Shown one piece after another: positions 40,917 through 54,074 of a DNA stretch of 64,000 nucleotides. The stretch is taken from the NCBI GenBank assembly GCA_037178625.1, contig CM074134.1, positions 930,001 through 994,000 of the forward strand, given 5' to 3'. The stretch's first letter is position 1. Each line of letters starts with the position of its first letter. This DNA comes from Skeletonema tropicum (lineage: Eukaryota; Bacillariophyta; Thalassiosirophyceae; Thalassiosirales; Thalassiosiraceae). The translations under genes and the position numbers were made by a program. The notes beneath the pieces were generated by a model. It ran no database searches and was not told where the DNA came from. It saw only the letters and a list, made by a program, of their open reading frames with translations.

Positions 40917-43900
40917 GAATACGGCATAATATAAAGGCATGCTGTTTGAGTATGTTGTGTCCTGCATCATTGTTGGCTCACAGATTACCCCAGAACCAGA
41001 AGTTGACACTTCCTAGACAGGAAAGTGACATCGTGTTATGTTGTATGCTTCGTTCGTTCTAGTTGCAATCTCATCCCGGTTCTTGCCGCAAGCTGAGGCA
41101 GCTGTGGCTTGCAATGCAACGCACAACCCCTGCGAAGATCTTCTCTGGAAGGGCTCGCAATGTCGGGATGGGTTCTGCACAAACCCGTTCCGCGGAGGCT
41201 GCCTGCGAGCAATGCTTGGCAGCGACGAATACGGCGGTATGTACAGCAGTGAAGATGCCAGCACTGCGGAATCGGAAACTTTGCAAGCTCTCCGACGGCG
41301 TCTATTGAGCAGACCTCGGGTATGCAACTCGGAGGATGCGCCAGATGTATTGGCACAAGGTCTTTGTGTTGAAAGTGATAACGAATATACTGAAACTCGC
41401 ATATATTCTCAAAATTGGGAATCTGCATTTGTAAATGCATGGATCATGCAGGTGATATACAGCGAGTTATTGGGAGTGCCATCAACTATTGAGACCGGAA
41501 AGGCAGATAAAAACCTCAACTTTTATGATGAAACTAACCGCATGGAATATGGTTCGTCATATTCCGTATCTGCAATAAAAAACGCGCTGAAAGCTGAAGG
41601 GGGGGATTGTACGATATATAATAAGGGAGGCGATGATCAGGAGTATGCCCCTTGTGCTCATTTAGTCATGGAGATATGGAATGATAGATATGATAATGTG
41701 GTGGAAAGCGGTGCTGGTGAGGCAACGAAGTTAGTGGGAATGGTAGGCATGCTAGGTTGGTATATTACAAACTTCTCACTCAAGGAGGATCCGTCATTAG
41801 CAACTCACTTCGGCCTTAGTGGGGAAGCGAACCGACGCAAGCTAGCCGAAACATTCAAACGCCCAACAACCTGGCGAGACTACTGCACCCTGGTCTCAAC
41901 AAATAACTGCACTGCAGATGACGACGTGGCAAAACGTGCTCCGGCTGCAGATGGTTCAGAAGACAATAGGTACTTTTCTCCGGGTTTGTACAAAGGACAT
42001 TTCAGAGCAACTGAAAAGAACAACTGTGACGCAAATCCCTCAACATGCACAGGTCACATCGCGGATTTCCCCTGTGACTGGACAAGCTACATTAAACAAC
42101 AGACTTATCACAATGAGATCTTTCTCGAAAGTGATGGCAGTGAGCCTAACGGAGGATACACTTATTCGGAGCTTGTTGATATTTGGTACGCGGCGAATGC
42201 TACCAAGTCAGATGCCATTGGAATTTGGTGGTCGCCTGATGTACTAATTTCCACATTCGCAGGTTCTAACTCATCATTAACACCGGTGAGTAGGTTTTCG
42301 AGTGGCTGCATATATCTTTTGATCAAAGAATAGATGTTTTATCGATTGTCATGCTGAACATGTTTATGTTTACCACAGGTCTTACTTCCAACTACGACAC
42401 AAGAGTGCCTCGACAATCGCGTGGATATCGCAAAAAAATGCGACCCAGATGCAACCGAAGCCGAACGTTATGGGGACAGCAAAGGTGCATGTGGAGAAAG
42501 CTATCAAAACACCCGAAAGATGGCAGTAGCAAATATGCAGGTAAGCGCGTGCTGTTGAGCTGGAGCTGGAGTGTTAACTGAGCTTTGGAACTCACGTATC
42601 ACTCATTAAAATTCTTTGAATCATTTCAATACAGTCAAACATCAACTCGAATGCTAACCCAAAAGCACGCATGAGCCCGGCATACGATGTGTATGATGGA
42701 TTTATCGTCACTGAAGTTCAGCTCAACGATATAATGGCGGATTGGGTTTCCCAAGGAGTTGACAAGGTAAGCTGAAGCTGATTTCCGGAAATGGTCGTGC
42801 CCACCCTGCTGAATCTGTAGAACCATGCTGTGCGTCGCTATGACATATCGCTTACTTTTGAAACTAAATCTTCGAATTATCCTTCCCTGTCATTAACTTC
42901 CTATCCCTCAAGTATGGCTTCGACCTCAGATTGGCCACTTGCAAATGGATGACAAAAAACCTCGACCACATAATGAAGAGCTTCGTGCCTCCATCCCACC
43001 CAAGTAAATTGGTTCCCTCAAACAATACTGGCTTGACAATTGCAGCATTTCTGATTAGTGCTGTGGCAATCTTGCTCGCCGTGTGTACTACGGGAGGCAT
43101 CATTTACAAGAAACGAGAAGTCTCACTTGGTAGATCAAGACAGGTTCTACCACAGGTTGAGTTTCTACTGTTTCTCCTCGTTGGCATAATCATGGTTTCA
43201 ATTGGAGGTCTTCTACTGGCAATTGAACCAAGCAGAGGGACTTGCATAGGTTCAATGTGGTTGATCAACATTGGATACACAGCTCAGCTTGTACCCACTC
43301 TTATATGTGTGTCTACTATCATCAAAATCGTAAAAGATTCGATGAAAATGAAGAGAGTGACGGTGGACAGGAAGAAGATGTTTCGAAGGTCAATAGGATT
43401 CAGTGGGCTAGCGGCTGTCTATTGCCTGTTCTGGACGATATTTGACACGCCTCATTCGGAGGCCAGCTTGCAAGTGACAAATGGTCAAAACGAGTTCGGG
43501 GAAACGATTGTGAATGTATCACATTACTGCGACTCTGATTCGAATATTTGGTTCTACATTAGTTTCACTTACCAGGCTACCCTTCTGCTTTGCGCAAGCG
43601 CTCTTGCATACCAAATGAGACAAGTTCCCAATGTAAGTTCATCTCTTGAAACGATCCTTCCTCATCTTTTTATCGATGCATGTTTGCTCATGCCAGCTTT
43701 TTAATACACGATTTTGTCTCTTACCGAATAATCAGTCTGTCAATGATTCCAAGCCTTTAGCTCTCATGATCTATTCATCCTTCTCTTTCTTGGCACTTCG
43801 GTTTGTGATGTACGTTGTTTCCGAAACTGCATCAGATGATTCGCAGTCAATGAATGCTTCCCTTCAAAAGGCAAGAAGCTTATTTTGTAGCTTAGATAGC

Positions 43901-44454
43901 ATTGCGAATATACTGATTTTCTTCAGTAGGTTCTTTGTGGCAAAAAAGAGTACAGGCCGTAGAGCACGCCCTGGTAGCTTTAGTTCTTATGCTGAAAATG
44001 TTGCTCGCCGAGATTCTCAAACAGTTACTATGGGATCATTTACTGTGTGGACACAGCCAAGCGTTCGCGGGAGCGGGAGCTCAGTAATAGGAGGTCCATC
44101 GGCAGTAACATCGGCGGAGAAGTTGGAAGAGATTGAAGATGTTGCAGATGAAGACGGCAGCGACTCCAAGTCCAAGTCTACCATAAGATTCAGAATGGAG
44201 GGCAGATCGATTGACATGCCAAAATGGGCTGTGGAAGAGTTTGGTTCAGATGTCAACATGGACGAAACAGATGAATAGAAAACCTTATTCCTCTGTTAGA
44301 CGATGTTCCGTCTTTGTTCTCTCTCTCAGTTCTGTCGTGAGCATGAGTGGGTGAGTGTGTGGGTGTTGTAAGTTTGGGGAGGGTTTGCACAGGACATCCC
44401 TTTGGTTGTTCCTATAAATATAGTCTACATTTACATAGCAATGAATTGCATAGG
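40917..44454 (+). repeat. Segmental duplication, copy A (pairs with 57760-59612)
   Basis: Homology begins at GAATACGGCAT upstream of the GPCR start and ends at TGAATTGCATAGG downstream of its stop; beyond this the satellite replaces the flank. The partner lacks about 1.7 kb of the gene interior. Confidence 0.9.
41038..44278 (+). CDS. Class C G-protein-coupled receptor (GABA-B-like), five exons
   Basis: Exons 41038-42285, 42379-42540, 42635-42766, 42913-43632 and 43736-44278 give 934 residues. All introns are GT-AG (93-146 bp) and all fall between codons. A signal peptide (MLYASFVLVAISSRFLPQAE) leads into a Cys-rich extracellular region of about 540 residues. This resembles a periplasmic-binding-type ligand domain in its second half (FPCDWTSYIKQQTYHNEIFL, GGYTYSELVDIWYAANATKS). 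Seven helices follow, including LTIAAFLISAVAILLAVCTT, FLLFLLVGIIMVSIGGLLLA and SIGFSGLAAVYCLFWTIF. The Ser/Glu-rich cytosolic tail contains KSKSTIRFRMEGRSIDMPKW. It would act as a plasma-membrane receptor; the ligand is unknown. The satellite array starts about 250 bp after its stop. Confidence 0.88.
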
Positions 44455-44533
44455 GTGCATTGTAATTGATAGTAAAGATCAGTCAACTTTCGTCTGTGAA
44501 ACGATAAGACGCCCAATCAAGACTATTGTCAAC

Positions 44534-47500
44534 GCAGTGCTAACGACCTTGTTTGGTATCACCCCGACAATAATGGGCCACTAGAAGCGGCTCATGCCCG
44601 TAATGACGACGATAGGTACGATTTGGTAGGATGTGGAGCTGCTGGACAGCCCACACTGGACCTCTCATATCAGCTAAGAGACTGTAGCATCGCTTCTAAG
44701 CACACGAGACGTCTGCGCAATGCTAACACTCTTTTACCATATCATCGCCGAATATAATGGGCCACTAGAAGCGGCTCATGCCCGTAATGATGACGATAGG
44801 TACGATTTGGTAGGATGTGGTGTTATTGGCCAGCGCACATTGGACCTTTCAAATGGTATCAGCTTCGAGACTGTAGCATCGCTTCTACGCACACCAAACG
44901 TCTGCTCAGTTCTACCGACCCTGTGTTCTATTATCGCCGACTATAATGGGCCACTAGAAGCGGCTCTTGCCCGTAATGATGACGATAGGTACGATTTGAT
45001 ATAGGATGTGGTGCTGCTGGCCAGCCCACACTGGACCTCTCATATCAGCTAAGAGACTGTAGCATCGCTTCTAAGCACACGAGACGTCTGCGCAATGCTA
45101 ACACTCTTTTACCATATCATCGCCGAATATAATGGGCCACTAGAAGCGGCTCATGCCCGTAATGATGACGATAGGTACGATTTGGTAGGATGTGGTGCTG
45201 CCGGACAACCCCCACTGGACCTCTCATATCAGCTAAGAGACTGTAGTATCGCTTCCACGCACTCCAAACGTCTGCGCAGTTTTTCCGACCCTGTCTGATA
45301 TTACCGCCGACTATAATGGGCCACTAGAAGCGGCTTGTGCCCGTAATGATGACTATAGGTACGATTTGGTAGGATGTGGTGCTGCCGGACAGCCCACACT
45401 GAACCTCTCATATCAGCTAAGAGACTGTAGCATCGCTTCTACGCACGCGAAACGTCTGCGCAGTGCTAACGCCCTGTATGATATCACAGCCGAATATAAT
45501 GGGCCACTAGAAGCGGCTCATGCCCGAATTGACGACGATACGTACTAATTGATGCAATATTGCGTAGCTGGCAAGCTTACACTGGACCTTTCATATCAGC
45601 TGCGAGACTGTAGTATCGCTTATACGCACTCCAAACGTCTGCGCAGTGATTCTGACCCTGTCTTATATTACCGCCGACTATAATGGGCCACTAGAAGCGG
45701 CTCATGCCCGTAATGACGACGATAGGTACGATTTGGTAGGATGTGGTGCTGCCGGACAACCCCCACTGGACATCTCATATCAGCTACGAGACTGTAGTAT
45801 CGCTTCTACGCACGCCAAACGTCTGCGCAGTGCTAACGACCCTGTATGATATCTTCGCCGACTATAATGGGCCACTAGAAGCGGCTCATGCTCGTAATGA
45901 TGACGATAGATACAATTTGGTAGGATGTGGTGTTACTGGCAAGCCAACATTGGACCATTTATATGGTATCAGCTTCGAGACTGTAGCGTCGCTTCTACGA
46001 ACGCCAAACGTTTGCTCAGTTCTACCGACCCTGCCTCATTTTACCGCCGACTATAATGGGCCACTAGAAGCGGCTCATGCCCGTAATGATGACTATAGGT
46101 ACGATTTGGTAGGATGTGGTGCTGCCGGACAGCCCACACTGGACCTCTCATATCAGCTACGAGACTGTAGCATCGCTTCTACGCACGCAATACGACTGCG
46201 CAGTGATTCCGACCCTGTATAATATCTCCGCCGACTATAATGGGCCACTAGAAGCGGCTCATGCCCGTAATGATGACGATAGGTACGATTTGGTAGGATG
46301 TGGTGTTACTGGATAGCCCACATTGGACCTTTTAAATGGTATCAGCTAAGAGACTGTAGCGTCGCTTCTACGAACGCCAAACGTCTGCGCAGTTCTACCG
46401 ACCCTGCCTTTCTTTATCGCCGACTATAATGGGCCACTAGAAGCGGCTCATGCCCGTAATGATGACGATAGGTACAATTTGATAGGATGTGGTGCTGCCG
46501 GACAGCCCACGCTGGACCTCTCATATCAGCTACGAGACTGTAGCGTCGCTTCTACGCACGCAATATGACTGCGCAGTGTTTCCGACCCTGTATAATATCT
46601 CCGCCGACTATAATGGGCCACTAGAAGCGGCTCATGCCCGAATTGACGACGATAGGTACGAATTGATGCAATTTTGCGTAGCTGGCAAGCTTACACTGGA
46701 CCTCTCATATCAGCTAAGAGACTGTAGTATCGCTTCTACGCACTCCAAACGTCTGCACAGTGCTAACGACCTTGTATAATATCTCCGCCGACTATAATGG
46801 GCCACAAGAAGCTGCTCATGCCCGTAATGACGACGATAGGTACGATTTGATAGGATGTGGTGCTGCCGGACAACCCCCACTGGACCTCTCATATCAGCTT
46901 CGAGACTGTAGCGCCGCTTCTACGAACGCCAAACTTCTGCACAGTGCTAACGACCTTGTATGATATCACAGCCGACTATAATGGGCCACTAGAAGCGGCT
47001 CATGCCCGTAATGATGACGATAGGTACGATTTGGTAGGATGTGTGGTGTTACTGGATAGCCCACATTGGACCTTTTAAATGGTATCAGCTAAGAGACTGT
47101 AGCGTCGCTTCTACGAACGCCAAACGTCTGCGCAGTTCTACCGACCCTGCCTTTTTTTACCGCCGACTATAATGGGCCACTAGAAGCGGCTCATGCCCGT
47201 AATGATGACGATAGGTACAATTTGATAGGATGTGGTGCTGCCGGACAGCCCACGCTGGACCTCTCATATCAGCTACGAGACTGTAGCGTCGCTTCTACGC
47301 ACGCAATATGACTGCGCAGTGTTTCCGACCCTGTATAATATCTCCGCCGACTATAATGGGCCACTAGAAGCGGCTCATGCCCGAATTGACGACGATAGGT
47401 ACGAATTGATGCAATTTTGCGTAGCTGGCAAGCTTACACTGGACCTCTCATATCAGCTAAGAGACTGTAGTATCGCTTCTACGCACTCCAAACGTCTGCA

Positions 47501-50500
47501 CAGTGCTAACGACCTTGTATAATATCTCCGCCGACTATAATGGGCCACAAGAAGCTGCTCATGCCCGTAATGACGACGATAGGTACGATTTGGTAGGATG
47601 TGGTGCTGCCGGACAGCCCACACTGGACCTCTCATATCAGCTACGAGACTGTAGCATCGCTTCTTCGCACGTAATACGACTGCGCAGTTTTTCCGACTCT
47701 GTATGATATCTCCGCCGACTATAATGGGCCACTAGAAGCGGCTCATGCCCGTAATGATGACGATAGGTACGATTTGGTAGGATGTGTGGTGTTACTGGAT
47801 AGCCCACATTGGACCTTTTAAATGGTATCAGCTAAGAGACTGTAGCGTCGCTTCTACGAACGCCAAACGTCTGCGCAGTTCTACCGACCCTGCCTTTTTT
47901 TACCGCCGACTATAATGGGCCACTAGAAGCGGCTCATGCCCGTAATGATGACTATAGGTACAATTTGATAGGATGTGGTGCTGCCGGACAGCCCACGCTG
48001 GACCTCTCATATCAGCTACGAGACTGTAGCGTCGCTTCTACGCACGCAATACGACTGCGCAGTGTTTCCGACCCTGTATAATATCTCCGCCGACTATAAT
48101 GGGCCACTAGAAGCGGCTCATGCCCGAATTGACGACGATAGGTACGAATTGATGCAATTTTGCGTAGCTGGCAAGCTTACACTGAACCTCTCATATCAGC
48201 TAAGAGACTGTAGTATCGCTTCTACCCACTCCAAACGTCTGCACAGTGCTAACGACCTTGTATGGTATCACAGCCGACTATAATGGGCCACAAGAAGCTG
48301 CTCATGCCCGTAATGACGACGATAGGTACGATTTGATAGGATGTGGTGCTGCCGGACAACCCCCACTGGACCTCTCATATCAGCTTCGAGACTGTAGCAT
48401 CGCTTCTACGCACTCCAAACGTCTGCACAGTGCTAACGACCTTGTATGATATCACAGCCGACTATAATGGGCCACTAGAAGCGGTTCTATAGGTACGATT
48501 TGGTAGGATGTGGTGCTGCCGGACAGCCCACACTGGACCTCTCATATCAGCTAAGAGACTGTAGCATCGCTTCTTCGCACGCAATACGACTGCGCAGTTT
48601 TTCCGACTCTGTATGATATCTCCGCCGACTATAATGGGCCACTAGATAGAAGCGGCTCATGCCCGTAATGATGACGATAGGTACGATTTGGTAGGATGTG
48701 GTGTTACTGGATAGCCCACATTGGACCTTTTAAATGGTATCAGCTAAGAGACTGTAGCGTCGCTTCTACGAACGCCAAACGTCTGCGCAGTTCTACCGAC
48801 CCTGCCGTTTTTTACCGCCGACTATAATGGGCCACTAGAAGCGGCTCATGCCCGTAATGATGACGATAGGTACAATTTGATAGGATGTGGTGCTGCCGGA
48901 CAGCCCACGCTGGACCTCTCATATCAGCTACGAGACTGTAGCGTCGCTTCTACGCACGCAATACGACTGCGCAGTGTTTCCGACCCTGTATAATATCTCC
49001 GCCGACTATAATGGGCCACTAGAAGCGGCTCATGCCCGAATTGACGACGATAGGTACGAATTGATGCAATTTTGCGTAGCTGGCAAGCTTACACTGGACC
49101 TCTCATATCAGCTAAGAGACTGTAGTATCGCTTCTACGCACTCCAAACGTCTGCACAGTGCTAACGACCTTGTATAATATCTCCGCCGACTATAATGGGC
49201 CACAAGAAGCTGCTCATGCCCGTAATGACGACGATAGGTACGATTTGGTAGGATGTGGTGCTGTCGGACAGCCCACACTGGACCTCTCATATCAGCTAAG
49301 AGACTGTAGCATCGCTTCTTCGCACGCAATACGACTGCGCAGTTTTTCCGACTCTGTATGATATCTCCGCCGACTATAATGGGCCACTAGAAGCGGCTCA
49401 TGCCCGTAATGATGACGATAGGTACGATTTGGTAGGATGTGTGGTGTTACTGGATAGCCCACATTGGACCTTTTAAATGGTATCAGCTAAGAGACTGTAG
49501 CGTCGCTTCTACGAACGCCAAACGTCTGCGCAGTTCTACCGACCCTGCCTTTTTTTACCGCCGACTATAATGGGCCACTAGAAGCGGCTCATGCCCGTAA
49601 TGATGACTATAGGTACAATTTGATAGGATGTGGTGCTGCCGGACAGCCCACGCTGGACCTCTCATATCAGCTACGAGACTGTAGCGTCGCTTCTACGCAC
49701 GCAATACGACTGCGCAGTGTTTCCGACCCTGTATAATATCTCCGCCGACTATAATGGGCCACTAGAAGCGGCTCATGCCCGAATTGACGACGATAGGTAC
49801 GAATTGATGCAATTTTGCGTAGCTGGCAAGCTTACACTGAACCTCTCATATCAGCTAAGAGACTGTAGTATCGCTTCTACCCACTCCAAACGTCTGCACA
49901 GTGCTAACGACCTTGTATGGTATCACAGCCGACTATAATGGGCCACAAGAAGCTGCTCATGCCCGTAATGCGACGATAGGTACGATTTGATAGGATGTGG
50001 TGCTGCCGGACAACCCCCACTGGACCTCTCATATCAGCTTCGAGACTGTAGCGTCGCTTCTACGCACTCCAAACGTCTGCACAGTGCTAACGACCTTGTA
50101 TGATATCACAGCCGACTATAATGGGCCACTAGAAGCGGTTCTATAGGTACGATTTGGTAGGATGTGGTGCTGCCGGACAGCCCACACTGGACCTCTCATA
50201 TCAGCTAAGAGACTGTAGCATCGCTTCTTCGCACGCAATACGACTGCGCAGTTTTTCCGACTCTGTATGATATCTCCGCCGACTATAATGGGCCACTAGA
50301 TAGAAGCGGCTCATGCCCGTAATGATGACGATAGGTACGATTTGGTAGGATGTGGTGTTACTGGATAGCCCACACTGGACCTTTTAAATGGTATCAGCTA
50401 AGAGACTGTAGCGTCGCTTCTACGAACGCCAAACGTCTGCGCAGTTCTAACGACCCTGCCTTTTTTTACCGCCGACTATAATGGGCCACTAGAAGCGGCT

Positions 50501-52780
50501 CATGCCCGTAATGATGACGATAGGTACAATTTGATAGGATGTGGTGCTGCCGGACAGCCCACGCTGGACCTCTCATATCAGCTACGAGACTGTAGCGTCG
50601 CTTCTACGCACGCAATACGACTGCGCAGTGTTTCCGACCCTGTATAATATCTCCGCCGACTATAATGGGCCACTAGAAGCGGCTCATGCCCGAATTGACG
50701 ACGATAGGTACGAATTGATGCAATTTTGCGTAGCTGGCAAGCTTACACTGGACCTCTCATATCAGCTAAGAGACTGTAGTATCGCTTCTACCCACTCCAA
50801 ACGTCTGCACAGTGCTAACGACCTTGTATGGTATCTCCGCCGACTATAATGGGCCACAAGAAGCTGCTCATGCCCGTAATGACGACGATAGGTACGATTT
50901 GATAGGATGTGGTGCTGCCGGACAACCCCCACTGGACCTCTCATATCAGCTTCGAGACTGTAGCATCGCTTCTACGCACTCCAAACGTCTGCACAGTGCT
51001 AACGACCTTGTATGATATCACAGCCGACTATAATGGGCCACTAGAAGCGGTTCTATAGGTACGATTTGGTAGGATGTGGTGCTGCCGGACAGCCCACATT
51101 GGACCTCTCATATCAGCTAAGAGACTGTAGCATCGCTTCTTCGCACGCAATACGACTGCGCAGTTTTTCCGACTCTGTATGATATCTCCGCCGACTATAA
51201 TGGGCCACTAGATAGAAGCGGCTCATGCCCGTAATGATGACGATAGGTACGATTTGGTAGGATGTGGTGTTACTGGATAGCCCACACTGGACCTTTTAAA
51301 TGGTATCAGCTAAGAGACTGTAGCGTCGCTTCTACGAACGCCAAACGTCTGCGCAGTTCTAACGACCCTGCCTTTTTTTACCGCCGACTATAATGGGCCA
51401 CTAGAAGCGGCTCATGCCCGTAATGATGACGATAGGTACAATTTGATAGGATGTGGTGCTGCCGGACAGCCCACGCTGGACCTCTCATATCAGCTACGAG
51501 ACTGTAGCGTCGCTTCTACGCACGCAATACGACTGCGCAGTGTTTCCGACCCTGTATAATATCTCCGCCGACTATAATGGGCCACTAGAAGCGGCTCATG
51601 CCCGAATTAACGACGATAGGTACGAATTGATGCAATTTTGCGTAGCTGGCAAGCTTACACTGAACCTCTCATATCAGCTAAGAGACTGTAGTATCGCTTC
51701 TACGCACTCCAAACGTCTGCACAGTGCTAACGACCTTGTATGGTATCACAGCCGACTATAATGGGCCACAAGAAGCTGCTCATGCCCGTAATGACGACGA
51801 TAGGTACGATTTGATAGGATGTGGTGCTGCCGGACAACCCCCACTGGACCTCTCATATCAGCTTCGAGACTGTAGCGTCGCTTCTACGAACGCCAAACTT
51901 CTGCACAGTGCTAACGACCTTGTATGATATCACAGCCGACTATAATGGGCCACTAGAAGCGGTTCTATAGGTACGATTTGGTAGGATGTGGTGCTGCCGG
52001 ACAGCCCACACTGGACCTCTCATATCAGCTAAGAGACTGTAGCATCGCTTCTTCGCACGCAATACGACTGCGCAGTTTTTCCGACTCTGTATGATATCTC
52101 CGCCGACTATAATGGGCCACTAGAAGCGGCTCATGCCCGTAATGATGACGATAGGTACGATTTGGTAGGATGTGGTGTTACTGGATAGCCCACACTGGAC
52201 CTTTTAAATGGTATCAGCTAAGAGACTGTAGCGTCGCTTCCACGAACGCCAAACGTCTGCGCAGTTCTACCGACCCTGCCTTTTTTTACCGCCGACTATA
52301 ATGGGCCACTAGAAGCGGCTCATGCCCGTAATGATGACGATAGGTACGATTTTGTAGGATGTTGTGTTACTGGCCAGCCCACATTGGACCTTTTATATGG
52401 TATCAGCTTCGGGTCTGTAGCGTCGCTTCTACGAATGCCAAACGTCTGCTCAGTTCTACTGACGCTGCCTTATACTACCGCCGACTATAATGGGCCACTA
52501 GAAGCGGCTCATGCCCGCAATGATGACGATAGGTACGATTTGATAGGATGTGGTGGTGCCGGACAGCCCACGCTGGACCTCTCATATCAGCTACGAGACT
52601 GTAGCATCGCTGCTACGCACGCAATATGACTGCGCAGTGTTTCCGACCCTGTATAATATCTCCGCCGACTATAATGGGCCACTAGAAGCGGCTCATGCCC
52701 GTAATGATGACGATAGGTACGATTTGGTAGGATGTGGTGTTGCTGGCCAGCCCACACTGGACCTCTCATATCAGCTATGA
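44534..52780 (+). repeat. ~184-bp satellite array with higher-order structure (about 45 monomers)
   Basis: Consecutive monomers begin at conserved ATAATGGGCCACTAGAAGCG, e.g. 45313, 45496, 45680, 45864, 46053, 46237 and 46426, so spacing is 183-189 bp. Distinct monomer types recur at 46489, 47232, 47975, 48887, 49630, 50541 and 51453 (spacing 743, 743, 912, 743, 911, 912), showing 4- and 5-monomer higher-order units. The 5-monomer form includes a shortened monomer (GCGGTTCTATAGGTACG) at about 48478, 50133, 51047 and 51960. Another variant has a 4-bp insertion (CACTAGATAGAAGCGG). The first monomer is degenerate and the last ends at about 52780. Short peptides such as ADYNGPLEAAHARNDDDRYD are open in many monomers but the period is not a multiple of three. 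Confidence 0.95.
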
Positions 52781-54074
52781 GAAGTTAGTTTTAGGTGCAT
52801 CCTCATATGTTGGGGTATATCGCCTCTTTGTGCCCACCACGTTCCATCGCCCTTTTGTTTTGTAGAATGGACATTCATGTAGAGTTAGAATATGTTAGAA
52901 CATCTGTTTCTCTAGCCTCTACCATCAATTGACCAGCCACTGTCACGAGTTACAAGCAGACAGCATCGAAACCCCTCCCTCCTTTCCTCCCCTTCATTCT
53001 TCCTCGTCCTCCTTTCCTCCTTTTTTCTCTTTCTCCTCCCCACGCCAGTATTTCCCTCAACCACCCCAGGTGCTTGGATGCAGAAGAAACGGTCATTGGG
53101 ATGTTCGAAAAGCACTGTTCGTTGGCCGGCGACCGCCGAACACGCAGTTATAAATCATCGTCACCATTCTGCCTCTAAGCGGCGGATTTGGCTGCGGCGA
53201 GGGGTTCAACATCATCATTACAGTCCATACTAATGATTAGCCATCGATCGGCCCATAGGTCGGCGAATAAGTTCGTCTATTTCGGCAGCGGCGCCATGGT
53301 TACGGTGTGTTGCAGTCTGGTGATGCTCGGTCGGGCCGGTGTTATTTACGATTATTCAATCGGGTCGTCAAGGCAAGGTGCTTGAGTTCTTAGAGGTTAG
53401 GCGCCTCCTATTGAGCTTTTATTTCCCGCCTTAACGGTTCATAACGTCTATTTTTATGTTTTCACGTGGTTGTTGTGGACAGACCAAATCCGTTGAGAGC
53501 GTTGAGAAGAAATGGCAACAAATGCAACGGGCGGGAATCTTGCCTCTAGCTTTGCCCGCCTGACCCACCGGGAATCTCCCAGTGGGTCAGCCAAAAAAAT
53601 CCCGCTTGGTCTGTCTGTAATCCTTTTCAAAAATATTTTGCACATTATAAAAGCACCTTGGAGACTGGGGTGACCAAAACGGGAAGAAATGAAGCGGGAG
53701 AAGCAAAGCTCAATAGGAGGCGCCTTAGTCTCAGCTCCTTCTACATACTTAAAGTACATAATCATAGACACCACTATTGTACACAAATCACATGTTTCAA
53801 CCCCTCCCATCATTAACCCAAACGATTCCACTCTAGCCATCAACCAACCATCGCTGAGCAGAGATAACCGAGACCTGTAGTGTGCTTCAGACAATATGCC
53901 TCGTGTAGAAAAATATCATCCTCTAAAGTCCTCATTAAAAAAGTGCCCCCCAAAAGGGGTATGGCGCGCCATTGGCGCGCACCCCCCTCCTTTTTCCGAC
54001 CCCCCTCAAAGTATGACTACGTACTCCTTGCCTGCTTGAGTTCTGTCCGTGCTTGAGCAATGAAATGACGAGAG
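52781..54074. other. Gene-free region after the satellite
   Basis: No gene is supported. It contains a pyrimidine-rich tract (TTCCTCC repeats, 52975-53040), a small hairpin with 9-bp arms CTGACCCAC/GTGGGTCAG at 53560-53590, and a GGCGCGCCATTGGCGCGC self-complementary stretch near 53961. Short open frames here show no coding character. Confidence 0.5.

Noticed and set aside
44534..52780. CRISPR-like array
   Set aside because: Monomers are ~184 bp and contiguous, with no short repeats separated by unique spacers.
44534..52780. Leucine-rich or other repeat-protein gene spanning the array
   Set aside because: Period is not a multiple of three and every frame has stops; no continuous frame or splice pattern links the monomers.
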